A stretch of 64,000 nt of DNA from Ignavibacteria bacterium (GTDB lineage Bacteria > Bacteroidota > Ignavibacteria > Tepidaquicellales > Tepidaquicellaceae). Below, in pieces: positions 57,024 to 64,000 of the stretch. The DNA lies in assembly GCA_041649015.1 (NCBI GenBank), contig JBAZNU010000004.1:1-64000 (forward strand), given 5' to 3'. The notes beneath the pieces are model-generated. The model saw nothing but the letters and a program-made list of their open reading frames with translations. It was not told the DNA's origin and did no database searches. Made by a program: the position numbers and the translations under genes. Numbering within the stretch: the first letter of the stretch is position 1; the number at the start of each line of letters is the position of its first letter.

Positions 57024-58055
57024 CTATTTAAAGAATACCTGTGCCGCCTTGTATATTTCAGGGTCAACCGTCTTTAGTTTTCCTATCGCTTCCGAAATCG
57101 GTATATCGATAATCTTTGTACCCTGTATTGCACACATTCTTCCGAACTTTTTCTGTTCAACCATTTCTACCGCATATATTCCAAACCTCGTGCCTAACAT
57201 CCTGTCAAACGCCGTAGGTACTCCTCCTCGCTGCACATGACCTAAGATCGTTGTCCGTGTCTCAAACCCCGACCTCTTTTCTATTTCATTTGCTAAATAA
57301 TGACTTATTCCCCCGAGCCTTGCTCTTCCAAATTCATCGAATTTCTTATCTTCCTCATTAACATTTAATTCTTCCATCAAAAACTCAGCACCCTCAGCCA
57401 CAACTATTATCGAAAATAATTTCCCTTTTATGTATCTGTTCTTTAGTACTTCAATTATTTCTTTTATTGTTACTTTATATTCTGGGATAACTATCACATC
57501 AGCACCTCCTGCCATCCCCGAATACATTGCTATCCAGCCCGCATGCCTGCCCATTACCTCAAGCACCATTATCCTGTGATGTGATTCTGCTGTCGTATGA
57601 AGTCTGTCTATAGCGTCTGTTGCAATCTGCACCGCTGTATCAAATCCGAAAGTGAAATCCGTTCCGTTTATGTCGTTATCAATCGTCTTTGGAACTCCTA
57701 TTACATTAATTCCAAGATTGTGTGCTAATTGGGCTATGTGCATCGAGCCCTCTCCGCCTATCGTTATAAGTGCATCAAATCCTGCGTTGTTAATCCTGTT
57801 CTGTAATGTCAGTTCGCCCTTTTCTTCTTCAAATGGACTGAATCTCGAAGTACCGAGTATCGTACCGCCCCTGTTTACAATACCTGCAACGTTTTTTGAA
57901 TTTAAAGGCATGTATGATTGAAGAAATAATCCTTTCCACCCGTTTAATATTCCAACTACTTCATAATCAAGGTCTGCTCCTTTTCGGGTGATAGCGCGGA
58001 TTACGGCGTTCAGTCCCGGACAGTCTCCTCCTGATGTTAGTACTCCGATTTTCAT
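57024..58055 (-). CDS. pfkA: 6-phosphofructokinase (predicted ATP-dependent)
   Basis: 343 residues, complete. The N-terminal GVLTSGGDCPGLNAVIR, the donor-site motif GGEGS, the substrate loop PKTIDNDINGTDFTFGFDTA and MGRHAGWIA are typical of the PFK family. Gly at the fourth position of GGEGS, where PPi enzymes have Asp, suggests ATP as donor. The Lys in PKTIDND is more usual in PPi enzymes, so the call is not fully certain. It phosphorylates fructose 6-phosphate in glycolysis in the cytoplasm. It lies 69 bp downstream of the second PFK gene, separated by a terminator. Confidence 0.9.
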   Translation of the reverse strand: MKIGVLTSGGDCPGLNAVIRAITRKGADLDYEVVGILNGWKGLFLQSYMPLNSKNVAGIVNRGGTILGTSRFSPFEEEKGELTLQNRINNAGFDALITIGGEGSMHIAQLAHNLGINVIGVPKTIDNDINGTDFTFGFDTAVQIATDAIDRLHTTAESHHRIMVLEVMGRHAGWIAMYSGMAGGADVIVIPEYKVTIKEIIEVLKNRYIKGKLFSIIVVAEGAEFLMEELNVNEEDKKFDEFGRARLGGISHYLANEIEKRSGFETRTTILGHVQRGGVPTAFDRMLGTRFGIYAVEMVEQKKFGRMCAIQGTKIIDIPISEAIGKLKTVDPEIYKAAQVFFK

Positions 58056-58081
58056 TTTGCTCCTTGTTTTATTTCTTCAAT

Positions 58082-58112
58082 AAAAAAAGCCCGCGAATAT
58101 ACATGCGGGCTT
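58082..58112 (-). terminator. Rho-independent terminator
   Basis: 8-bp GC-rich stem AAGCCCGC / GCGGGCTT (58105-58112 with 58087-58094 on the minus strand), followed by a T-run. It lies 12 bp after the stop of the 58125-59450 gene and separates the two phosphofructokinase genes. Confidence 0.9.
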
Positions 58113-58124
58113 GAATAATTTCAA

Positions 58125-59450
58125 TTAACTTTTCTTTTCTGTTTTTGTCTTTGTACTCTCTTTTATCTTTCCTTCTTTTACTGGCGGGTCGTTTATAAGA
58201 TATTTGAATTTCTTCTCAAAATCTTCCGTTGTCATATTCCCTATTAAAGCAAGTCTTGCCACGTTCTTTATCTCATCAAAATCATTCTTCTCAAGTCTTA
58301 TCATGTACTTCCTCGCAACATGATATCCGTCTGAATCTACATCAACCTCTCTCGTCGCTATCTTTCCGTCTTTCCCTATTATGTCATCAAACTTCACAGG
58401 CAGCAACTGACCCTTATCAACCGTAACTATTGCTCCCGTATACCCGTCAAGTAAATACCTGACTGCCGCATACCCCAGATCCTGTGTGTATTCGCAGTCA
58501 TAAGGTATCGGAGAGGCGCATCTTAATTCATATCCGATATCCTTATTTACTATCGTTGCATTAATTCCTCTCTCTCTCAGTCTTCTTCTTACTTCGTCTT
58601 TTGTTATTCTTCCAAGGTCGATTTCTGATAGTCTTATGTTTCCGTGTAAATCCTTTTCCAGATTCACGTATGGATGGTTCGCAAGTTCTTCGGGGTCGAT
58701 ACGGGTTATGATTCCTTCTGCAAGTATCGCAACTCCGTACGTATTACCCTGTGACATTCTTTTTATTATCGATGCTTCAAGTATATCGCAGATTGTTTCA
58801 AAACTTACTGTCTTATCTCTGAATTCTTCTCCAATAATTGTAAGCGTTGCTCCTGCTGACTTGCCGATTCCGAGTGCCAGATGTCCGGCTTTTCTTCCCA
58901 TCGTTACAACGTAATACCATCTGTTTGTCGTTGCTGCATCAACCATCAGCGATTGTACTATGTGAAACCCAAAATCTCTTGCAGTCTGATAACCGAATGT
59001 AGGCATGTTTCCCGGAAGAGGTAGGTCATTGTCTATTGTTTTTGGTACGTGTGCTACCTGTATCTGTCCTTTCGTTAATGCGTTTATCCTTAAGGCACTC
59101 GTTGCAGTATCGTCACCGCCTATCGTTACGAGATAATCTACTGACAGTTGTGTTAATGCTTTTATTGTCGCATCAAGCATCTCTTTGTTCTTTGCTGGAT
59201 TTATTCTCGATGTGTGTAGTATGCTTCCGCCGTCAAAATGTATTCTTGATACGTCCTCTATTCTTAATTCAGTCACATGACTCGAATCGCCTCTTGATAA
59301 GTATTCAAAACCGTCGTATATGCCTATTACGTTTAATCCTGAATTTATAGCTTCTATCGTTACCGAACGGATAACACCGTTTATTCCCGGCGCAGGACCG
59401 CCTCCTACTAATATTGCTAATGTTTTTTTCCTGTAATGCTCTTGTGACAT
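58125..59450 (-). CDS. Phosphofructokinase, predicted diphosphate-dependent
   Basis: 441 residues. GGGPAPGINGVIR at the N-terminus, donor-site motif GGDDT, PKTIDNDLPLPG and MGRKAGHLA place it in the long PFK group. Asp at the position where ATP enzymes have Gly, together with PKTIDND, is the established signature of PPi-dependent fructose-6-phosphate 1-phosphotransferase. It would run glycolysis or gluconeogenesis reversibly with diphosphate. The length exceeds the ~320-aa ATP enzymes, as usual for this group. The C-terminus is a basic tail (KESTKTKTEKKS). The next gene downstream is the other PFK, and upstream is the spermidine-synthase-like membrane protein. Confidence 0.88.
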   Translation of the reverse strand: MSQEHYRKKTLAILVGGGPAPGINGVIRSVTIEAINSGLNVIGIYDGFEYLSRGDSSHVTELRIEDVSRIHFDGGSILHTSRINPAKNKEMLDATIKALTQLSVDYLVTIGGDDTATSALRINALTKGQIQVAHVPKTIDNDLPLPGNMPTFGYQTARDFGFHIVQSLMVDAATTNRWYYVVTMGRKAGHLALGIGKSAGATLTIIGEEFRDKTVSFETICDILEASIIKRMSQGNTYGVAILAEGIITRIDPEELANHPYVNLEKDLHGNIRLSEIDLGRITKDEVRRRLRERGINATIVNKDIGYELRCASPIPYDCEYTQDLGYAAVRYLLDGYTGAIVTVDKGQLLPVKFDDIIGKDGKIATREVDVDSDGYHVARKYMIRLEKNDFDEIKNVARLALIGNMTTEDFEKKFKYLINDPPVKEGKIKESTKTKTEKKS

Positions 59451-59507
59451 ATTATGTTAATATTTGTGTGATTTGTGAAAATAAAACTTGTTGTTTGTAA
59501 ATATATC

Positions 59508-61928
59508 TTATAAATCTACTAATTTTATATTATTTCTTATAGTCATAAATATTAACGCAATAACGTAAAATATACCCGCTATAAAAAACATTATCTTAAA
59601 ACCGAAAATCATCGCAAGTATCATCGTCATCACGGTTCCTATTACCGAAAAGAACCCGTTTACCGCCCAGGATACCCCGATCATTCTTGAGTCATCATTC
59701 GATATTGCCGATATACCCGTCGGAAATGGTATTCCCATCAGGAATGCAAGCGGCGCTATCATTATCACTGTTATTACGATTCTCAGTATTAAACTCATTG
59801 ATACAAAAGCATCAAATAAATACGGCGATACTAATCCGACTAAAAATGTATAAATGACAATTGCTAAAAATATATACTGGATATTCCTCTTGCTGTTTGC
59901 GAGTTTTGCTGAGTATTTCGCTCCCGCTCCCGAAAATATAAGCATCGATGAAATTACCGTAAGCATCGTATATACAGGCTGTCCGAGGAACAACGTGAAT
60001 TTCTGTATTAATGCTATCTGTATTGAAATGTAACCTAATCCTATAAACGCAAAGTACATAAGAAATTTCTTGTCAACTTTATGCTTGCCGTCCCCTTTAA
60101 TGAAAATTGAAGGTATTATTATAAGTACAAATGATACAAGAAGTATCTGAATCAGCATCGTAATAAGCGTTACCTGTGCAACAGGTTTTGATTTCAGTGC
60201 GAGTATCGCCTTGTCATCCTGTGAAAATACATCCTTAATCGTCTGCCAGTTTACATCCGAAAATGAATAGTTGTCGTCAAAGAATGGCTTGTCGTCTGTA
60301 GCTGGCGAGTAAAGCGAGGGATTCTTAGCTATATCAAGCTCTATATTATTTGAGGTGACTAACGTCTTGTAAACATTTTCCTGAATAGTTAATGGATCAT
60401 ATTCAATATCAAGTCCCAGCGACGACGCCTCATTTCTCATCTTTATCATGTCAAGTACGTCAAAACCGTTCTTCTTGTAAACCACACCGGCAAGGTAGCT
60501 GTTCGATACTTCATAATCTGACGCAGGTCTCTTGAATACTACATAGTTATACTCATCGTTTTGTATCCCGAGTTCTTTACCCGCCTGCTTTAGTGTCGTG
60601 ATTAGTTTTGGTATCTGCGCCTCAGGCCTTGATATGTATAACACTCCCTCTTTGTCAAGATGTTTTAGATAATCCTTTACGGCTTCTTTTGTCATTATAA
60701 AATTTTCTACCATTGACATCGCTCCGCTCGATACTGCTGAAGCAGATATCGTGTGTGCTGAAATTATTACATCAAATATTTCCTGCCTTCGCTTTATAAC
60801 CGACCTTGCATCATCAGTAATAATTTCTACCTTCGGATTGTTCTTTATCAGTGGTCCCGTCCAGCCCGCCATCTTGTTGCTTATAAGGTCATTCAATATT
60901 CCATTTATCTCTACACCAATAATCTTCTTCGCCGAATAATAAGAACTTACAAGTACTTCTCCGCCCCCGCCCGAACCAACTATAAATACTTTGTCGGCGG
61001 AATCCTTTGTCACAAACGCAAGATTTGAAGCATCCGACGGCTTTGTGAGCGGTGGCATCTTTCTTACATTTGGTATGTTTGTCGTTGCATTTCCCTCGTC
61101 AAGTATCGCAAGCATTATGTTGTAACCGTCCGGAGAGTCTTCCTCCTCCTTCATCACATCAACTTTTGAGATTGTGTTCCAGGCTGTGTACATGTTCAGG
61201 TCTGGCCTTTCGGCAATGTAATTCGCATATATCTTATTCGGCGTTATACGGATTTTTAATAATTCTTCCTTCTTTATTAAAAATGCAAACACAAGTATCA
61301 TTAATACTCCCGACAAAAGCGCTAGGTTCTTGTGTCTCTCTATACTGAAAAATACCGCGGCAAGAAATCCAAACGCTGAAACTATAACTATCATTCCGTT
61401 ACCCCCTACAAGCGGCATCAGCAAAGTAAACGCAAATACAGAAAGACCCGCTCCCACAAGGTCTGAAAAGTACAGTCTTGAAACTTCTGCGGAAAACTTT
61501 GTCAGCAATGTTGATATTATTAATCCTGCAAAAAAGAATGGTATTGTAATTAACAGATAATAAATTGGTATTATTATAAATTGAACCTTCTGAGTAAAAA
61601 GACTGAACGGGTCTATCGGAATATAATATGAAACAGCAAATGTTAATATTACCGATGCACCGTAAATCATTGCCAATACTGTCAATAGTTTATCTACTGG
61701 TTTGTTTATAAGTTTTGGGAATAGTGATATCGCAACACCGCTTATTCCTATCCCGAGCAGAGCAACACTTATTACCATAAAAGCAAAATGATACCAGAGC
61801 GAAACTGATAAAATCCTCGTCAGCGTAAATTCATGTAATAGTGAGGCAAGTGCTATCATAAATATTCCAACCAAATGTCCTCCCGATAGACTTTCTTTTA
61901 CCAATACTCCCGTAAACTTTTTCTTCAT
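59508..61928 (-). CDS. Membrane protein fused to a spermidine-synthase-like methyltransferase fold domain
   Basis: 806 residues. The N-terminal ~230 residues have about seven membrane segments (LVGIFMIALASLLHEFTLTRI; LIPVYYLLITIPFFFAGLIIS type). A soluble part (~310-440) has the Rossmann SAM-binding motif KVFIVGSGGGGEVLVS, an acidic GVEIN and VEIITDDARSVI, as in spermidine synthases (SpeE-like, pfam01564). The last ~230 residues again hold about seven membrane segments with FLMGIPFPTGISAIS. Such fused proteins are found in many bacteria and are often called spermidine synthase, but usually lack a proven activity. I would not assign polyamine synthesis. A promoter match lies just upstream. Confidence 0.82.
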   Translation of the reverse strand: MKKKFTGVLVKESLSGGHLVGIFMIALASLLHEFTLTRILSVSLWYHFAFMVISVALLGIGISGVAISLFPKLINKPVDKLLTVLAMIYGASVILTFAVSYYIPIDPFSLFTQKVQFIIIPIYYLLITIPFFFAGLIISTLLTKFSAEVSRLYFSDLVGAGLSVFAFTLLMPLVGGNGMIVIVSAFGFLAAVFFSIERHKNLALLSGVLMILVFAFLIKKEELLKIRITPNKIYANYIAERPDLNMYTAWNTISKVDVMKEEEDSPDGYNIMLAILDEGNATTNIPNVRKMPPLTKPSDASNLAFVTKDSADKVFIVGSGGGGEVLVSSYYSAKKIIGVEINGILNDLISNKMAGWTGPLIKNNPKVEIITDDARSVIKRRQEIFDVIISAHTISASAVSSGAMSMVENFIMTKEAVKDYLKHLDKEGVLYISRPEAQIPKLITTLKQAGKELGIQNDEYNYVVFKRPASDYEVSNSYLAGVVYKKNGFDVLDMIKMRNEASSLGLDIEYDPLTIQENVYKTLVTSNNIELDIAKNPSLYSPATDDKPFFDDNYSFSDVNWQTIKDVFSQDDKAILALKSKPVAQVTLITMLIQILLVSFVLIIIPSIFIKGDGKHKVDKKFLMYFAFIGLGYISIQIALIQKFTLFLGQPVYTMLTVISSMLIFSGAGAKYSAKLANSKRNIQYIFLAIVIYTFLVGLVSPYLFDAFVSMSLILRIVITVIMIAPLAFLMGIPFPTGISAISNDDSRMIGVSWAVNGFFSVIGTVMTMILAMIFGFKIMFFIAGIFYVIALIFMTIRNNIKLVDL

Positions 61929-61956
61929 AATTCTTTGTTTTTATAAATAATTCAAA

Positions 61957-61987
61957 CAAAAATATACTATTTGACCCTTTATCTCAA
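61957..61987 (-). promoter_or_regulatory. Candidate Bacteroidota-type promoter
   Basis: On the minus strand TATTTTTG (61964-61957) fits the TAnnTTTG -7 element and is preceded, 20 bases upstream, by TTG (61987-61985), fitting the -33 element. A transcript would start about 20 bp before the ATG at 61928. Found by eye only. Confidence 0.45.
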
Positions 61988-62561
61988 TGCTTATCCCGTT
62001 CATTTCCTGCTTTTCCGCATATCTTTTTCTCGTCTCCAGACTTTTTATATCCTTTGTTCGCTTTCTTTCGAAGAAACCGTAATCGCATTTTCTCATTTTT
62101 GTCCTCCTGCAAAATCAGGAAACGGGCAAACAAATTATTAAACTCTAATTCTGTCAATTCTTGTTTCCTTTATCAAAATCATTCTGAAATATCGCGTGTC
62201 TTAGGCAAAAATTCTTCTTCATTAGTATACTCACTATCTTTTTCTTCGTAAATTTACTAAAAAGTTCAAATACGAGTTCCAAACATCAAATACTAACAAA
62301 ACTCAAAATATAGCTTTAAAGTCCTCATTTAATCTACTTAACATAAACCTAAAGCAGTCTTAAATTCGAAATAAGTGCGCCATATATGCGCCATCTGTAC
62401 GCTACACCTGCGCCATTTTAGTGATTCTTTTTTTAGAAAGGTAAATTTTCGGTATATTTAAGGAAATATAGTTTGTAAACTATGATATTCCCTCAATTAA
62501 TTGCTGTACAAATATACAATACTTATATCAAAAAGTTAAATCAATTTTTGTTTTCCAATCG
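61988..62561. other. Intergenic region with short 11-bp repeat
   Basis: About 570 bp between the kdsA stop and the promoter of the membrane-protein gene. It holds no gene that I can support (a 65-codon ORF at 62054 has no family features). The only structure noticed is the 11-bp repeat at 62377-62420. Confidence 0.5.
62377..62420. repeat. Degenerate 11-bp tandem repeat, four units
   Basis: GCGCCATATAT, GCGCCATCTGT, ACGCTACACCT, GCGCCATTTTA follow each other without gap. The period equals that of the repeat at 46395, although the unit differs. Confidence 0.6.
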
Positions 62562-63377
62562 CTATAATTTTCTGTAGATTGCAAGTAATTTCTTTAAGAG
62601 TTCTTCCATCTTGTCAAGCTTCATCATGTTCGACCCGTCGCTTAATGCTTTAGCAGGATTCGGATGTGCTTCAAAGAAAAATCCGTCAACCCCGATTGCG
62701 CATGCTGCCTTTGCAAGCGGTTCAATAAATTCAGGATTTCCACCGCTCACTCCGTTCTCCTTTGAAGGCATCTGAACAGAATGTGTCGCGTCAAATATAA
62801 CAGGATAACCAAACTTCTTCATTATCGGAAAGCTTCTGAAATCAACTACAAGGTTTTGGTAACCAAATGTACTTCCTCTTTCTGTAAGCATAATTTTCTT
62901 ATTGCCCGTTGCCTCAACTTTCTTCGCTTGATATACTATATCCTGCGGAGCTAAAAACTGTCCCTTCTTAATGTTAACTATTTTATTCGTGTTTCCCGCT
63001 GCTTCAAGTATATCAGTTTGCCTGCAAAGAAATGCTGGAATCTGAATTACGTCAACTATATCCCCAAGTAGTTCTGCTTCCAAAGCCGAATGAACATCAG
63101 TAAGTACAGGTACATTAAACTCATATCGCACTCTCTCAAGTATTGATACCGCTTTATCAAAATCAATTCCCTTGAACGATTTCCCCGATGTTCTGTTTGC
63201 CTTCTTGTATGAAGCCTTGAATATAAAGGGTATCTTAAGCTTATCAGTTATGGTCTTTAGTTTCTCGCATGTCTTAAAAACTACACTCTTGCTCTCAACA
63301 ACACACGGACCCGATATCAGCAAGAAGTTGTTTAGATTCTTCAGCCCTAATTCTTTCTTAAAGTAATTCGGTAACAT
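62562..63377 (-). CDS. kdsA: 3-deoxy-8-phosphooctulonate synthase (KDO8P synthase)
   Basis: 271 residues, the usual length. It condenses phosphoenolpyruvate with arabinose 5-phosphate in KDO synthesis for lipopolysaccharide. Motifs seen: LLISGPCVVESK, FKASYKKANRTS, GKSFKGIDFDKA, LTDVHS, IQIPAFLCRQTD, KKGQFLAPQD, LTERGSTFGYQNLVVD, DATHSVQ and FFEAHPNPAKALSD. Cys25 in GPCVVES is the metal ligand of the metal-dependent class; the non-metal class has Asn there. The gene starts 7 bp after the stop of the TrmH-like gene upstream, so they form one transcription unit. Its presence shows a Gram-negative envelope with KDO. Confidence 0.95.
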   Translation of the reverse strand: MLPNYFKKELGLKNLNNFLLISGPCVVESKSVVFKTCEKLKTITDKLKIPFIFKASYKKANRTSGKSFKGIDFDKAVSILERVRYEFNVPVLTDVHSALEAELLGDIVDVIQIPAFLCRQTDILEAAGNTNKIVNIKKGQFLAPQDIVYQAKKVEATGNKKIMLTERGSTFGYQNLVVDFRSFPIMKKFGYPVIFDATHSVQMPSKENGVSGGNPEFIEPLAKAACAIGVDGFFFEAHPNPAKALSDGSNMMKLDKMEELLKKLLAIYRKL

Positions 63378-63384
63378 AATTTAT

Positions 63385-63972
63385 TTATCTGTTTAAGTAG
63401 TCTGTTAATTTTTGTTTAAGTTCTTTCGCAGTATAAGCCGATTTATCATACATTCCCGCTCCTATTCTCTGCCTCATCGCTTCATATATACAAACTGCAA
63501 CCGAGACCGATACATTTAGCGACTGCACCATTCCGACCATCGGAATCAGAAAGTTCTTGTCAGAATGTTTCCTAGCCTCATCCGATACCCCTCTGTGCTC
63601 ATTCCCGAACACAAGCGCAACTCTCTTTGTTAAATCAATATCAAACAAGGATAGATTCTTCTTATTCTCTTCCATGTGAGTTGAATAAATCTTGAACTTC
63701 TGTTTCTTAAGTTCTGCAAAGCATTTCTTTACAGAATCAAACTTCACAACCTCAACCCACTTCTTAGCACTCGCAGAAGATACTTTGCTTATCCTCGGAA
63801 ACTTCTCCTCTCCGTTATAAATAAGATAAACTTTATCTATTCCAACTGATTCTGCTGTCCTGAATATTGCACTTACGTTGTGAGGATCATGCAGATTCTC
63901 AAGCACCAGTGTTAGATATTTCTGCCGTTTAGATACTACCTCTCTGAACTTATTTAGCCTTTTTTCTGTCAA
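63385..63972 (-). CDS. trmH: TrmH-family tRNA/rRNA 2'-O-ribose methyltransferase
   Basis: 195 residues. SPOUT-fold motifs are clear: LVLENLHDPHNVSAIFRTAE (motif 1), VALVFGNEHRGVS (motif 2) and IPMVGMVQSLNVSVSVAV (motif 3), with the SAM-binding knot at the C-terminus. The short N-terminus and the NEHRGVS / MVQSLNVS pattern fit TrmH, which methylates the 2'-OH of G18 in tRNA, better than RlmB, though an rRNA target cannot be excluded. It acts in the cytoplasm as a dimer. The ATG at 63972 is 28 bp from the window end; it is the first visible gene of a unit with kdsA. Confidence 0.88.
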   Translation of the reverse strand: MTEKRLNKFREVVSKRQKYLTLVLENLHDPHNVSAIFRTAESVGIDKVYLIYNGEEKFPRISKVSSASAKKWVEVVKFDSVKKCFAELKKQKFKIYSTHMEENKKNLSLFDIDLTKRVALVFGNEHRGVSDEARKHSDKNFLIPMVGMVQSLNVSVSVAVCIYEAMRQRIGAGMYDKSAYTAKELKQKLTDYLNR

Positions 63973-64000
63973 TACTATTAGATTAATTAAGACTTTATTT

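Noticed and set aside
59508..61928. Calling the protein a true spermidine synthase (speE)
   Set aside because: Only the SAM-binding fold is evident, and the family of membrane-fused homologues has no proven polyamine activity.
62054..62251. 65-codon plus-strand ORF in the gap before kdsA
   Set aside because: Low-complexity composition (Ser, Asn, Arg) with no family resemblance or translation signal.

Overview
The window looks like a chromosomal piece of a low-GC bacterium of the Bacteroidota/Chlorobi/Ignavibacteria assemblage. The evidence is the type IX secretion (T9SS) C-terminal sorting domains built on the motif NYPNPFNPxTKIxF, the general lack of strong Shine-Dalgarno sequences, and very large secreted beta-rich proteins (FG-GAP, Kelch, BNR, Big_5, fibronectin-like). 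No rRNA, tRNA, IS element or CRISPR array was recognised.

Left part (1-36.3 kb): a surface-protein region. Four giant exported proteins (1098-9179, 16155-20585, 22435-29343, 30058-34827) end in a dockerin-like double calcium-loop module and carry no T9SS sorting domain. Three shorter proteins (below 1 to 1052, 21214-22362, 35104-36273) have a cohesin-like beta-sandwich followed by a T9SS sorting domain. Three of the giants are each directly upstream, on the same strand, of one of these cohesin-like genes. The simplest reading is a cell-surface assembly in which T9SS-delivered cohesin-like proteins hold dockerin-bearing giants. Other genes here are a 1036-aa T9SS protein, an Ig-like lipoprotein and an unrecognised 232-aa protein.

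Middle part (36.3-42.6 kb): the most interesting region, a peptide-maturation (RiPP-type) locus. It reads precursor A - PqqD-like - radical SAM/SPASM - ABC exporter - precursor B - PqqD-like - radical SAM/SPASM - HPr-kinase-like P-loop protein - S24/S26-type peptidase, mostly with overlapping genes. Precursors A and B are short ORFs sharing the motif FxPxKVEExLMxC followed by a second cysteine. A third precursor (C, 20904-21068, minus strand) lies far away, directly downstream of another cohesin-like gene. In both complete cases the order is therefore dockerin giant - cohesin-like/T9SS protein - Cys-containing precursor. The third cohesin-like gene runs off the left edge, and I predict a precursor just outside the window.

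Right part (43-64 kb): a secreted endonuclease I with T9SS domain, a small barrel-like exported protein, a secreted M28 metallopeptidase with T9SS domain, a small secreted protein, a metallophosphoesterase, an APC-family permease and two BNR/YCF48-like T9SS proteins. These are followed by housekeeping genes on the minus strand: two adjacent phosphofructokinases with different phosphoryl-donor signatures, a membrane protein fused to a spermidine-synthase-like domain, KdsA and a TrmH-family methyltransferase.

Small-scale structure includes heptanucleotide repeats in both intergenic DNA and one variable loop of several T9SS proteins, two separate 11-bp tandem repeat patches, several clear terminators, and a one-base frameshift that breaks the dockerin of the 30058 gene.
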